This document shows, in pieces, positions 33,162-41,448 of a DNA stretch of 64,000 nucleotides. Source of the DNA: Arcobacter siniprincipis. GTDB taxonomy: Bacteria > Campylobacterota > Campylobacteria > Campylobacterales > Arcobacteraceae. The stretch spans positions 2,666,001 to 2,730,000 of the forward strand of contig NZ_CP182343.1 in the NCBI RefSeq assembly GCF_048571125.1, read 5' to 3'. The stretch's first letter is position 1. Each line of letters opens with the position of its first letter. The notes beneath the pieces were generated by a model, which saw only the letters and a program-made list of their open reading frames with translations, was not told the DNA's origin and searched no databases. The position numbers were made by a program, and so were the translations under genes.

Positions 33162-33917
33162 ATGACAATACTTGGACATAAAATTGTAGGCAAGGGTAAA
33201 AAGAATATCTTAGTCTTACATGAACTCATGGGAGATCATACAAACTTTGATCCAATACTACCTTATATAGATACTACAAACTTCACATACATATTTGTAG
33301 ACCATAGAGGCTATGGTTTATCAAAAGATATCTTAGGAGAATATACTTGCGAAGAAGCAGCAAATGATGTAAAAAACCTCATAATAAATCTAAATCTAAA
33401 AGAAGTAAATCTTTTAGCTCACTCAATGTCGACAATGATAGCTCAAAAAGTAGCCCTAATAGATGATAGAGTAAAACAACTAATTCTAATCACTCCAATT
33501 TCAGCTGCTGGTATAAAGATGAAACCCCAAGCCCAAGCAAAACTAATAGATAGTATGAAAAAAAATGAAAACTTTATTGAATATGTAGTTGAAAGTGCAA
33601 GTAATAGATACAATCAACCATGGAAAGATTATAGAATCAAAATGGGATATGAAGCTTCAACTTTAGAAGCTAGAACTGGTTATATGATTATGTATCTTAC
33701 AACTGATTTTATAGATGAAGTAAAAGATATAAAGATACCAATAAAAATAATGGTAGGTCATCATGACTTACCTGCTTTTCATAAAAATAATGTAAAGAAA
33801 CAGTTTGAAGAGTATTATAATGATTTTGAGATAATAGAGTGTATGGAAGCAGGACACTATCCTATGATAGAGTGTCCTGTTTATTTCTCAACTGAAATAG
33901 AGAGGTTTTGTAAATAG
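33162..33917 (+). CDS. Alpha/beta hydrolase
   Basis: A 251-residue alpha/beta hydrolase. VLHELMGDHTNF gives the oxyanion-loop region, DHRGYGLS the strand 4 motif, LLAHSMSTMIAQ the nucleophile serine, MVGHHDLPAF the acid and EAGHYPMIECP the catalytic histidine. The nucleophile elbow reads A-H-S-M-S rather than the usual G-H-S-M-G. The substrate is unknown: esterases, lactonases and haloperoxidase-like enzymes share this fold. A GAAGGA ribosome site at the end of the MFS gene supports co-translation. Confidence 0.85.
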   Translation: MTILGHKIVGKGKKNILVLHELMGDHTNFDPILPYIDTTNFTYIFVDHRGYGLSKDILGEYTCEEAANDVKNLIINLNLKEVNLLAHSMSTMIAQKVALIDDRVKQLILITPISAAGIKMKPQAQAKLIDSMKKNENFIEYVVESASNRYNQPWKDYRIKMGYEASTLEARTGYMIMYLTTDFIDEVKDIKIPIKIMVGHHDLPAFHKNNVKKQFEEYYNDFEIIECMEAGHYPMIECPVYFSTEIERFCK

Positions 33918-33922
33918 GTTTG

Positions 33923-34511
33923 CTCTTGAAGAGGTAAACCTCTCCGCTTTCTTACTTTTGTATTGACGAAAAGTAAGCAAAAACAACTACGGCTTCGAAG
34001 CCAAAGGTTCCCTCACTTATTATTTTTATCTTTTCTGATTGGTAAAACTCGCTTATTAAAACTTGCGTTTAGCAACTTTTAAACACTCAGACAGTTACCA
34101 ATCTTGTTTAGAAAAGAGAAAGATAACCGTTCGGCTTCTGTAGATGTAGTAATATCTTTTGGTGTCTTTTTAATAATAATTTGAACAATTTTTTAGTAAT
34201 TGAGAATATAAGAAGTTAAGAATAGCTTTCAATCAAAAATGTAAATGTCCTTATCCCACCTTTATTCCAACATTTGTAAAAGCCGAATGTTTATTTCTCT
34301 TTTCGGAAAAGGCTTGCAACTGTTTGAATATAACAAATATGCTATAAAGCATATTTTTATATGAGTTTTGCAAGGCAGAAAAGATAAATAATAAATGAGG
34401 GAACCCAAAGGGCTTTGATACGGTTGGTGGTTTTCTCAAAGAGACTGCAAGCACAAGGCTTACTTTGTCCACAAAAAGTAAGAAGAGCGGAGAGGTTTAC
34501 CTCTTCAAGAG
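33923..34511. repeat. Large nested inverted repeat in a gene-free 0.6 kb
   Basis: The stretch 33918-34518 has no convincing gene. Its left arm (about 33923-34036) and right arm (about 34376-34511) are imperfect reverse complements: both share CTCTTGAAGAGGTAAACC, then TCTCCGCT, a CTTACTTT hairpin, AAAGCC/GGCTTT, GTTCCCTCA and ATCTTTTCTG. Each arm has small palindromes of its own (GAGGT/ACCTC; CTTACTTT/AAAAGTAAG). An inner inverted repeat, GATTGGTAA at 34037-34045 and TTACCAATC at 34095-34103, is nested inside. It may terminate both convergent transcripts, or be a degenerate mobile or REP-like element. Confidence 0.8.
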
Positions 34512-34518
34512 AAAAGAA

Positions 34519-35175
34519 CTACCCTTTTATATAACGAATAATTTGTCCATTAAAAGGCTCATCCAAATAATCTGAAGTATTCAACGGTTCACTTTGACTA
34601 TGAACATAACCTAATAAAACCATCATCTTAGAAAACTTTGCATGATTTCCTCTACCTGGATCTACAATTATAATTTCACAAGACTCATTTGTATGCTCAT
34701 TTAAAAACCTACTTAAATCCTCTAAGTGGAACTGTTCATATAAAATATCACTTGCTATGATTAAATCAAATTTTCCTAAAGTATCATCAGCATTTGCCCA
34801 GTTTGCACACTCGAAGGGGATTGTTTTTCCATGATTTATTCTTGTGTTTTCTACCAAGAATTTTTGAACCTCTGGGTTAAAATCGGTTGTTGTTATATTT
34901 GCATTTCTGTGATTTAATACTAAACTTGAAAGAGCTATTCCACACCCTACTTCTAGGATTCTTTTATCTTTGATATTATAATTATTCATTAAAGTTGCTA
35001 AGATTTTAGATGAAGGCCAAATAACTCCAAATAATGACCAGTTGGCAGAGGATATTCCTGTAGTAGGATTTAAATCACACTCTTCGTCATATTGTTGTGT
35101 ATCTTTTAAAGTTCGGACATGTATGTCCATATTACCAAACTCTATTGTTTGATATGTGTATCGCAGTTTTGGCAT
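34519..35175 (-). CDS. Class I SAM-dependent methyltransferase
   Basis: A 218-residue methyltransferase of the Methyltransf_16/nicotinamide N-methyltransferase-like group. RILEVGCGIALSSLVL binds SAM, TTTDFNPEV is the acidic loop, and DLIIASDILYEQFHLEDL is the DxLY motif shared with protein lysine methyltransferases of this group. The substrate is unknown. Its ribosome site AAGG lies inside a short perfect hairpin (35178-35193) just before the ATG, so translation may be controlled. It is followed by the inverted repeat region. Confidence 0.82.
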   Translation of the reverse strand: MPKLRYTYQTIEFGNMDIHVRTLKDTQQYDEECDLNPTTGISSANWSLFGVIWPSSKILATLMNNYNIKDKRILEVGCGIALSSLVLNHRNANITTTDFNPEVQKFLVENTRINHGKTIPFECANWANADDTLGKFDLIIASDILYEQFHLEDLSRFLNEHTNESCEIIIVDPGRGNHAKFSKMMVLLGYVHSQSEPLNTSDYLDEPFNGQIIRYIKG

Positions 35176-35177
35176 AA

Positions 35178-35193
35178 GAACCTTTCAAGGTTC
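35178..35193 (-). promoter_or_regulatory. Hairpin enclosing the ribosome binding site
   Basis: On the minus strand GAACCTTGAAAGGTTC forms a six-base-pair stem with a TGAA loop (seven pairs if the loop tightens). AAGG, the only Shine-Dalgarno candidate, is in the 3' arm, five bases before the ATG at 35175. A second hairpin (ATACTC/GAGTAT) lies upstream at 35197-35216. Confidence 0.5.
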
Positions 35194-35232
35194 AGTATAC
35201 TCTTTATTTAGAGTATCTGAACTAAAAAAGTT

Positions 35233-36114
35233 TTATGCTTCTAAAATCGCTTTTAGGCTCTTAACAGTGAAGAGTTTTACTCCATCACTTTTTAGTGCTT
35301 TTACTTCATTTGTGAAACCACTTTTTGAAAATAGTAAAACATAATCAGGAACTATCTCTAACTTTTCACAAAGCTCTTTTAGTCTTGTAAGTTCTGTTTT
35401 TTTCATCTTGCTATTTGTATATCTACAAGACCCCACAATAATTTTCCCAGATTCTGTCTCAGCTACAAGATTTATCTCATTGTTTTCATCCCAGTATCTT
35501 CCTATCTCTTCTATTGCATCATCTTTAAAAAGATCTTTTACATACTCATGACTTAATTGTTCAAAGATTAGTTGCATAAACTCTGCATTGTAATTGTTAA
35601 ATCGCTCATAAAACTCTTTATATTCAGTTCTTGCAATTCCTCTATAAAGTGGAGATACAAAAGCAAACCAAAATCTTAAAAAAGGAGCATTGAATAATAA
35701 CTTATCAGCCACATCATTATCTTCAAATTTATTTGTTAGATGGTCAATAGAAGTTTCAGTATAAATTACCTCTAACTCTTCTAAATCATGTAAGGCCTTT
35801 ATCCCTTCGTCATATTCTACATCTGCTCTTTTAAATGCACTATTAATTCTTCTATCACCTAAAGCAATACCAGTTAGAACTTTATAGTATGGCAAAGAGT
35901 TTTTTGTCAGTTTTGAAATATACTCTTGTAAGTCATAATATTCATCTAAAATATGTCGCTCTATTAGTTTACCAAGTGGTTTAGTAGTATCGATTTTTAT
36001 ATCAAGTCCACCAAATATAGCAAAATAATTTAGTGCAGTTTCCATATCTTTTGGATTGTTTTGTTTACAGAAATATTGAAATTGCTCCAATATTGTTTTA
36101 GTATTAAGTATTAT
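35233..36114 (-). CDS. DUF234 domain protein without ATPase domain
   Basis: The protein matches the C-terminal winged-helix and DUF234 part of archaeal-type ATPases: SLPYYKVLTGIALGDRR, ADKLLFNAPFLRFWFAFV and GRYWDENNEINLVAE, the last resembling a restriction-endonuclease-like DUF234 fold (IVGSCRY, TRLKELCEKL). No P-loop is present. The frame is open to a TTG at 36195, which would overlap the divergent gene and run through its own -10 box (36140-36145). A start at ATA 36114, seven bases after AAAGG, or TTG at 36090 is more likely. The function is unknown; a DNA-related role is only suggested by the fold. Confidence 0.65.
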   Translation of the reverse strand: MILNTKTILEQFQYFCKQNNPKDMETALNYFAIFGGLDIKIDTTKPLGKLIERHILDEYYDLQEYISKLTKNSLPYYKVLTGIALGDRRINSAFKRADVEYDEGIKALHDLEELEVIYTETSIDHLTNKFEDNDVADKLLFNAPFLRFWFAFVSPLYRGIARTEYKEFYERFNNYNAEFMQLIFEQLSHEYVKDLFKDDAIEEIGRYWDENNEINLVAETESGKIIVGSCRYTNSKMKKTELTRLKELCEKLEIVPDYVLLFSKSGFTNEVKALKSDGVKLFTVKSLKAILEA

Positions 36115-36139
36115 AGTAAAGCCTTTAATTGTTTTTGGG

Positions 36140-36145
36140 ATTATA
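36140..36145 (-). promoter_or_regulatory. -10 box of the DUF234 gene
   Basis: TATAAT on the minus strand in GTTATAATCCC. Transcription from about 36133 would exclude any start upstream of that point. Confidence 0.45.
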
Positions 36146-36157
36146 ACATAAATCGGA

Positions 36158-36163
36158 TATAAT
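36158..36163 (+). promoter_or_regulatory. -10 box abutting the endonuclease/phosphatase-family gene
   Basis: TATAAT in GGATATAATAAC ends six bases before the ATG at 36170, so transcription should begin at or beside the start codon. The divergent -10 box is only 12 bases away. Confidence 0.5.
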
Positions 36164-36169
36164 AACTTT

Positions 36170-37147
36170 ATGAATATTAAATTTGCCACTTTCAACCTAT
36201 TTCAATTTACAGCCCCACCTTTTTCTTGGTATTTCAAAAAAGACAAGTTTACCCAAGAGCAATGGGAACAAAAAGTATCTTGGATAAAAGAACAAATCAA
36301 AATTTTGGATGCTGATATTATCGGTTTTCAAGAAGTATTTTCAATAGAAGAGTTAAAAGAACTCTGCAAAGAGTTAGGTTATGAACACTTTTTAAGTGTG
36401 GATAAGCCAAAGATAAATACAAAAAATCCAACTATCTATAAAACTACAGTTTTAGCCCTTGCTTCTAGGTTCCCAATCATCTCAAATAAAAATGTTAGAT
36501 ATGATCTAGCTAGTATAAAAAAACACAATTTTAAAGATAAATTTGCCTTTTCAAGAGTTCCAATAAAAGCAATAATAGAACTTCCAAACAAAACAAAAAT
36601 AGCTGTTTATGTAAATCATCTTAAATCAAATAGATTAAATGAGTTTGAATATATATTTAAAAAAGATACTACTTTAAAAGAGAAAATAGAAAAAACAAAA
36701 GTTGCCTTAGAGAATGATTTTTCAAGTGTTTTAAAACAAAGACTAATAGAAGCATCTTCCTTATTTATGGAAATCAAAGAGTCAAAAATACCTACAATAT
36801 TTTTATGTGATTTAAATGACAAAGAGTATTCAATGACAATTGATGCTTTATGCAACAAAGCTTATCATGAAGAATCCCAAGATGATGAATATATACTTTT
36901 TGATGCTTATTATCACCATGAAGAAGAGATTTATAATCCCCATCCTGAACAAAAAAGCATAGAAAGAACACCTACAAGTTATCATTTCGCAGATGGCAAT
37001 GTCATAGATTATATTTTTGTATCAAATGACTTAAAAGATAAGATTATCTCTTACAAAGTATTTGATGAACACCTAAAAAGAAATCAAAATGGCTCACTAC
37101 TAGAAAGTGACCATGCTCAAGTTGTATGTGAGATAGATATTGATTAG
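36170..37147 (+). CDS. Endonuclease/exonuclease/phosphatase family protein
   Basis: A 325-residue protein of the EEP superfamily. IKFATFNLFQFT at the start, IIGFQEVFS (metal-binding glutamate), VYVNHLKSNR, FLCDLNDKEYS and LLESDHAQVVCEID (catalytic Asp-His) are the usual motifs. Members cleave phosphodiesters or phosphomonoesters in DNA, RNA or lipids; which applies here is not clear. There is no signal peptide. It may be translated from a leaderless mRNA. The gene overlaps the convergent yaiI-like gene by four bases. Confidence 0.83.
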   Translation: MNIKFATFNLFQFTAPPFSWYFKKDKFTQEQWEQKVSWIKEQIKILDADIIGFQEVFSIEELKELCKELGYEHFLSVDKPKINTKNPTIYKTTVLALASRFPIISNKNVRYDLASIKKHNFKDKFAFSRVPIKAIIELPNKTKIAVYVNHLKSNRLNEFEYIFKKDTTLKEKIEKTKVALENDFSSVLKQRLIEASSLFMEIKESKIPTIFLCDLNDKEYSMTIDALCNKAYHEESQDDEYILFDAYYHHEEEIYNPHPEQKSIERTPTSYHFADGNVIDYIFVSNDLKDKIISYKVFDEHLKRNQNGSLLESDHAQVVCEIDID

Positions 37148-37587
37148 ACTTTTTGTAAAAATGCATTTAAAGAGCTTGCAAACTTTTGTACATCTTTTTT
37201 ATTAAAAGGTGGTGGTCCTTTTGTCATCTCTCCTGCATCTCTTATACTTTGCATCAAGTTTCTTATGGCTAAATATTGTTTGATATTATCATCTGTATAG
37301 GTTTCACCTCTATGATCAATAGCATGGGCTTGTTTTTCTATTACTCTAGAAGCTAGGGGAATATCTGCTGTTATAACCAAATCATCTTTTGAGACCTCAT
37401 CAACAATTTTATTATCAGCTTCATCTGCTCCCAAATCCACGATGATATATTTCACATGATTTGATTTTCCAATATCTATTTTTTTATTTGCAAAAACTAA
37501 AGTCTCTAAGCCTTTTTTTTCAATGGCTCTTAAAACTATGGGTTTTAACATATTAGGAAAAGCATCTCCATCTATAAAAAGTTTCAT
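37144..37587 (-). CDS. UPF0178 (YaiI/YqxD) family protein
   Basis: A 147-residue protein of the DUF188 family: KLFIDGDAFPNMLKPIVLRA at the N-terminus, IVDLGADEADNKIV, DLVITADIPLASRV and AIDHRGETYTDDNI. The acidic residues resemble those of PIN-like nucleases, but no activity is established for the family. It overlaps the stop of the YwbE-like gene by one base, so the two are co-transcribed. Confidence 0.88.
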   Translation of the reverse strand: MKLFIDGDAFPNMLKPIVLRAIEKKGLETLVFANKKIDIGKSNHVKYIIVDLGADEADNKIVDEVSKDDLVITADIPLASRVIEKQAHAIDHRGETYTDDNIKQYLAIRNLMQSIRDAGEMTKGPPPFNKKDVQKFASSLNAFLQKV

Positions 37588-37781
37588 TATAAGATCTCTT
37601 GCACTCGTCCAACTTGTCCATCTTGTAGTCTTACTTTTATACCATGGGGATGAGTAGGAGAATTTGTTAAGATATTTTTAACTATCCCTTGAGTTAGATT
37701 TCCACTTCTTTGGTCTTGTTTTAAAACTATATTTACCTTTGCTCCAATTTTTACATCAAAACGCTTTTTACCATCTGCCAT
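37587..37781 (-). CDS. YwbE-family small protein (DUF2196)
   Basis: A small basic protein of 64 residues: IGAKVNIVLKQDQRSGNLTQ, GIVKNILTNSPTHPHGIKV and GQVGRVQEI cover almost the entire YwbE/DUF2196 domain, an OB-like fold of unknown role. An upstream in-frame ATG at 37814 exists, but ATG at 37781 follows AAAAGGAAGA and gives the usual family N-terminus MADGKKRFDVK. Confidence 0.85.
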   Translation of the reverse strand: MADGKKRFDVKIGAKVNIVLKQDQRSGNLTQGIVKNILTNSPTHPHGIKVRLQDGQVGRVQEIL

Positions 37782-37885
37782 TTTCTTCCTTTTATTTATT
37801 TTGTAGTATATCAAAATCTTATAAAACTATTTATTTATATATTTCAAGATATTATTCTAAAGACATTTATAAAAGAAAGAATTAA

Positions 37886-38671
37886 ATGGAAATATTTGTA
37901 TTAAAAGCTATTACAGTCATTGCTTTAGTTTTAAGTTTAACAGTAATTGCTGAGAAAGTTAGTCCAAAACTCTCTGGCCTACTTTCAGGGCTTCCTCTTG
38001 GTAGTTCTATTACCTTAATATTTTTTGCTATAGAGTATGGGGTAAATTATGTAAAAGAGACTGCTTTGTATAATATACATGGTCTTTTTGCAGCCTTGGC
38101 TTTTTCTATTGGTTATTATATTAGTACCTTTTATACTGGAAAATTTGAAGTGATTTTGAGTTTAGTTATCTCTTTTATTTCATATTTAATAATTGCCTTT
38201 ATCTTATCTTTTATTCCACCACATATAATTTTCACTCCACTAATTATCTTTACACTTTTAATTATTAGTGCTATATATTTTTCAAAAAAAGAAGATCATA
38301 AAATCGTAAAGATATCAAAAGTCTCAATCTATGATTTAGTAATAAGAAGTATACTTACATTAATCATTTTCTTAATAATCTCAAATTTACCTAAATATGT
38401 TCCAGCAAGTATTGCAGGTATCTTTTCATCATTCCCAACTATTCTTTTACCTTTGCTTTTAATAATACATTTCAATCATAGTAATTTACAAGCTAGAACC
38501 ATCATAAAAAACACCCCATTTGGACTTACTAGTATTATTGTTTATTCTTATGTAGTATATTTAACATATCCAACTATTGGAGTTGTGGAGGGTACGATAC
38601 TTGGTTTTTGTAGTTCTGCTCTACTTATATTTATTCAAACAAAGGTATTTAGATTTTTTAAACTTATTTAG
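37886..38671 (+). CDS. Polytopic membrane protein with an internal repeat
   Basis: A 261-residue inner membrane protein with about eight predicted helices and no family I can name with certainty. Two segments look like copies of one another: SPKLSGLLSGLPLGSSITL near residue 26 and VPASIAGIFSSFPTILLPL near residue 171, each placed after a helix, suggesting two repeated four-helix units as in small transporters. It is monocistronic on the plus strand and ends two bases from the convergent FkbM gene. A transport role is only a guess. Confidence 0.7.
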   Translation: MEIFVLKAITVIALVLSLTVIAEKVSPKLSGLLSGLPLGSSITLIFFAIEYGVNYVKETALYNIHGLFAALAFSIGYYISTFYTGKFEVILSLVISFISYLIIAFILSFIPPHIIFTPLIIFTLLIISAIYFSKKEDHKIVKISKVSIYDLVIRSILTLIIFLIISNLPKYVPASIAGIFSSFPTILLPLLLIIHFNHSNLQARTIIKNTPFGLTSIIVYSYVVYLTYPTIGVVEGTILGFCSSALLIFIQTKVFRFFKLI

Positions 38672-38673
38672 GC

Positions 38674-39747
38674 TTATTTAAATTTGGGAATAAAATACAT
38701 AACAGTTTCGTATATACCTTCCATATAATGTCTTAGATAAATATCATAGTCACTTTCTATATCTAAAACTAACTGGGGAACTTTATACCAATCTTGTGCT
38801 TTATGATATATACAAATTGCAAGTATGGGTTTGTATTTTTTTATTGTATTTTTTGCCCCAATTATTGTATCTTGCTCTGCACCTTCGATATCTAATTTTA
38901 TATAATCAACTTTTTGGCTTATGAGATTATCTATACTGTTTATATTTGTGGCTTGATAATCATGGGCACAATTATTTTGTAACTCTTCTTTTATCTGGTT
39001 TACTATTTTTTCACTTCCAAGTCCACAATTTATAAACTCAATATTATCAATATCTCCAAAATCTCTTTTTGCTATATTTATGTGCAAAGTATTTGGTTCT
39101 ACACAATATATTTTTTCAAAGTCTGGATAGTTTTTAATAATCTCTTTTAAAGTATCGCCCACATATCCACCACCATCTACAAATCTTATATTTTTAATCT
39201 TTGGGATTATCTCTTTATCAAAATATTGGCTTTCGTGGTCGTTTGTAAAACCTTCCATAAAAGTTAGGTCATAAGATATTTTAAAATTAATTATCTTTTC
39301 AAATATCCCTTTTGATTTATCATCAGCCAAAAGATTATAAGTATTTTCATACTCAAGCTTGTTATTTATAAAGTCATCTTGAAAATCATCTATAAAATCA
39401 GGACTAGCTAACTCTAAATCACTATATTTACAAAGAGCGAGATAATTTATATTTTTAAAACCCATTTTATCAAGACCATTTTTTACTTCGAGGGGACTTC
39501 CACTTGATGTTGATAATATCAAAGCATCTTTTGGAACATCTTCTATTTTTAGAACTGTTTTTTTTCGAGAACTTTGAACTCTTGTAAAGTCATCAATTAT
39601 TCCAGCTACTTCTATATGTTTTAATACTGATTTTGTAAGTTTGTTTATACCTAAGATATATTTTTTAGTAGTTTTAGAAGAGATAAAGAGTTCAACTAAC
39701 TCTTTATCTTTTTGATTTATGTAATCAAGTCCAATTAGATTGATGAT
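38674..39747 (-). CDS. FkbM-family methyltransferase with N-terminal helper domain
   Basis: The C-terminal half is an FkbM methyltransferase: FVDGGGYVGDTLKEII binds SAM, KIYCVEPNTLHI is motif II, and VDYIKLDIEGAEQDTIIGA is the family hallmark. The first ordinary start is TTG at 39522, but the same frame codes on upstream to 39747 with a typical helper domain (YILGINKLTKSVLKHI, GIIDDFT, LKIEDVPKDALI). No ATG/GTG/TTG lies there before an in-frame TAA at 39750-39748; AAAGGA at 39751-39756 points to an ATC at 39744. Such enzymes methylate sugars or peptides; here it stands alone. Confidence 0.75.
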   Translation of the reverse strand: MINLIGLDYINQKDKELVELFISSKTTKKYILGINKLTKSVLKHIEVAGIIDDFTRVQSSRKKTVLKIEDVPKDALILSTSSGSPLEVKNGLDKMGFKNINYLALCKYSDLELASPDFIDDFQDDFINNKLEYENTYNLLADDKSKGIFEKIINFKISYDLTFMEGFTNDHESQYFDKEIIPKIKNIRFVDGGGYVGDTLKEIIKNYPDFEKIYCVEPNTLHINIAKRDFGDIDNIEFINCGLGSEKIVNQIKEELQNNCAHDYQATNINSIDNLISQKVDYIKLDIEGAEQDTIIGAKNTIKKYKPILAICIYHKAQDWYKVPQLVLDIESDYDIYLRHYMEGIYETVMYFIPKFK

Positions 39748-39768
39748 TTATCCTTTTTTATTTGAAGG

Positions 39769-39774
39769 ATTATA
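39769..39774 (-). promoter_or_regulatory. -10 box upstream of the FkbM gene
   Basis: TATAAT on the minus strand in TGATATAATCC, shortly after the lipA stop. It gives a start near 39762, just before the AAAGGA at 39751-39756. Confidence 0.5.
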
Positions 39775-39782
39775 TCATCATA

Positions 39783-40700
39783 TTATTTTAGTAAATCTTT
39801 GTTAGCACTCTCATGACCTAAATACTCATGTGCCAAATAAGAACTTCTAGCATATGGAGTTGAATGTACAAATTCAAATCCTAAATCCATAGCAAGTTCT
39901 TTATATCTTGCAAATTGCTCAGGTTTTACATACTCAATAACTTTTGCATAATCTCCACTTGGTGCTAAATATTGCCCAATACTTAAAAACTTACAGCCAA
40001 CAGCAACTAGGTCTTTAAATACTTGTACCATCTCTTCTTCAGTTTCACCCAATCCTACCATAAGAGCTGATTTAGTTTTGATTTTATCGCCACCCAGTTC
40101 TTTAAGTCTTTTTAATACTTGAAGTGATCTTTCATATGAAGCATTTTTTCTGATTTTATAAAATCGAGGAACCGTTTCAATATTATGTCCAATAATAACA
40201 GCCCCAGAATCAATAACAGTTTGAAGTGATTCTTCTCGCGCTTTAAAATCAGGGATTAAAATTTCCACTTGAGTTCCTGGACATTTTTCTAAAATATCTT
40301 TTGTCACTCTATAAAATTGTTGTGCCCCACCATCTTTTAAATCATCTCTAGCAGGACTTGTAATTACTACAAATTTAAGTCCAAGGTGTTTTACAGAAGT
40401 CGTAACTTTTTGTATCTCACTTAAATCAACTTCAGTTGGAAGTCCAGTTTTTACATTACAGTATGAACATCTTCTTGTACAAATATCTCCCAAAATAAGA
40501 AATGTTGCATTTTTCTTTGCAAAACACTCACTGATATTTGGACATTTTGCTTCTTGGCATATTGTATGTAATCCACCCACATCTTTTAAAAGATTTTCCA
40601 TCTCTATTTGTGCACTTGGTGTTAATTTTTTTCTTAACCATTCTGGTTTTTTGAAATTTACTTTTTTCTCAGCAAATTCCATATTACTTGGCATAGTCAT
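39783..40700 (-). CDS. lipA: Lipoyl synthase
   Basis: A 305-residue radical-SAM enzyme. CQEAKCPNISEC ligates the auxiliary sulfur-donating cluster, CTRRCSYC is the radical-SAM CxxxCxxC site, and the C-terminal SSYLAHEY holds the conserved serine ligand. It inserts two sulfurs into octanoyl groups on lipoyl domains. The start at 40700 follows AAAGGA and overlaps the upstream ligase gene by 17 bases. The pyruvate dehydrogenase operon 1 kb away encodes three lipoyl domains, its likely substrates. Confidence 0.95.
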   Translation of the reverse strand: MTMPSNMEFAEKKVNFKKPEWLRKKLTPSAQIEMENLLKDVGGLHTICQEAKCPNISECFAKKNATFLILGDICTRRCSYCNVKTGLPTEVDLSEIQKVTTSVKHLGLKFVVITSPARDDLKDGGAQQFYRVTKDILEKCPGTQVEILIPDFKAREESLQTVIDSGAVIIGHNIETVPRFYKIRKNASYERSLQVLKRLKELGGDKIKTKSALMVGLGETEEEMVQVFKDLVAVGCKFLSIGQYLAPSGDYAKVIEYVKPEQFARYKELAMDLGFEFVHSTPYARSSYLAHEYLGHESANKDLLK

Positions 40701-41448
40701 ATTTATCCTTTAATAACTCTTCTTTTTTCTTTTTTTCTTTCTCATTTAATTGTGAATTTATCAATTCTACTTTAAAACTTTCATTAAAAGATTCTATCAA
40801 TAAATTCTTTGCTTCTTCATATGTTAAATTTATATTTAAATCTTCTAAGCTGATTCCAAATCTTTCATCAATACTATTTTCATTTTCCAAATTTGTGTTA
40901 CTTTTTTTCACACTGTATAAAGGAATTGAACCGTGTTGAAATATCACTTTTTTTGTTCTTCTTTGTGCATTTCCACCAATTTTTTGTCTATTTACCAAAA
41001 TATCATAAGCTTCATAACCCACTTGACAAAACTCATTTTTAGATAGATTTACACCCTCATCATCCTTAGCAAAACTAGTTTTTAGGCCCAATTTTTTGTA
41101 AAAATTTAACAAAAAATAACAAATCATCTCATATGATTGTTTAATATTGTAACTTTTTAGCATAGGTGTTGGGATTACTAATGAGTATGACAAATCATGA
41201 CCATGAAATAGTACTCCACCACCTGTAACTCTTTTAGCAAAATTACCATTATATTCATCACAAAATGAATAAGAAGAAAAGTCCTGTGAAACCCCTATTG
41301 TAAATGATTTTGACCAATGGTAAACTCTTAAAATAGCTTTATCATTTTCTTCAAAAGATGATATTAATGCATCATCTGTTGCCATATTTACCCTAGCAGA
41401 ATTTTCACCATCTTTTATAACTCTAAACGAGCTTTTTTCTTCAATCAT
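40684..41448 (-). CDS. Lipoate/octanoate-protein ligase or transferase (LplA/LipM family)
   Basis: A 254-residue member of the biotin/lipoate ligase family: LRVYHWSKSFTIGVSQDF, KRVTGGGVLFHGHDLSYSL and QKIGGNAQRRTKKVIFQHGSI with the catalytic lysine of KIGGNAQ. It attaches lipoate or octanoate to the lysine of lipoyl domains, in an operon with lipA. The short length without a C-terminal accessory domain would also suit a LipM-type octanoyltransferase; the two activities cannot be separated here. It is divergent from aceE. Confidence 0.85.
   Translation of the reverse strand: MIEEKSSFRVIKDGENSARVNMATDDALISSFEENDKAILRVYHWSKSFTIGVSQDFSSYSFCDEYNGNFAKRVTGGGVLFHGHDLSYSLVIPTPMLKSYNIKQSYEMICYFLLNFYKKLGLKTSFAKDDEGVNLSKNEFCQVGYEAYDILVNRQKIGGNAQRRTKKVIFQHGSIPLYSVKKSNTNLENENSIDERFGISLEDLNINLTYEEAKNLLIESFNESFKVELINSQLNEKEKKKKEELLKDKYDYAK

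Noticed and set aside
34251..34472. A 73-codon minus-strand ORF inside the inverted repeat region
   Set aside because: It is built from the repeat arm itself and has no ribosome site or recognisable protein features.
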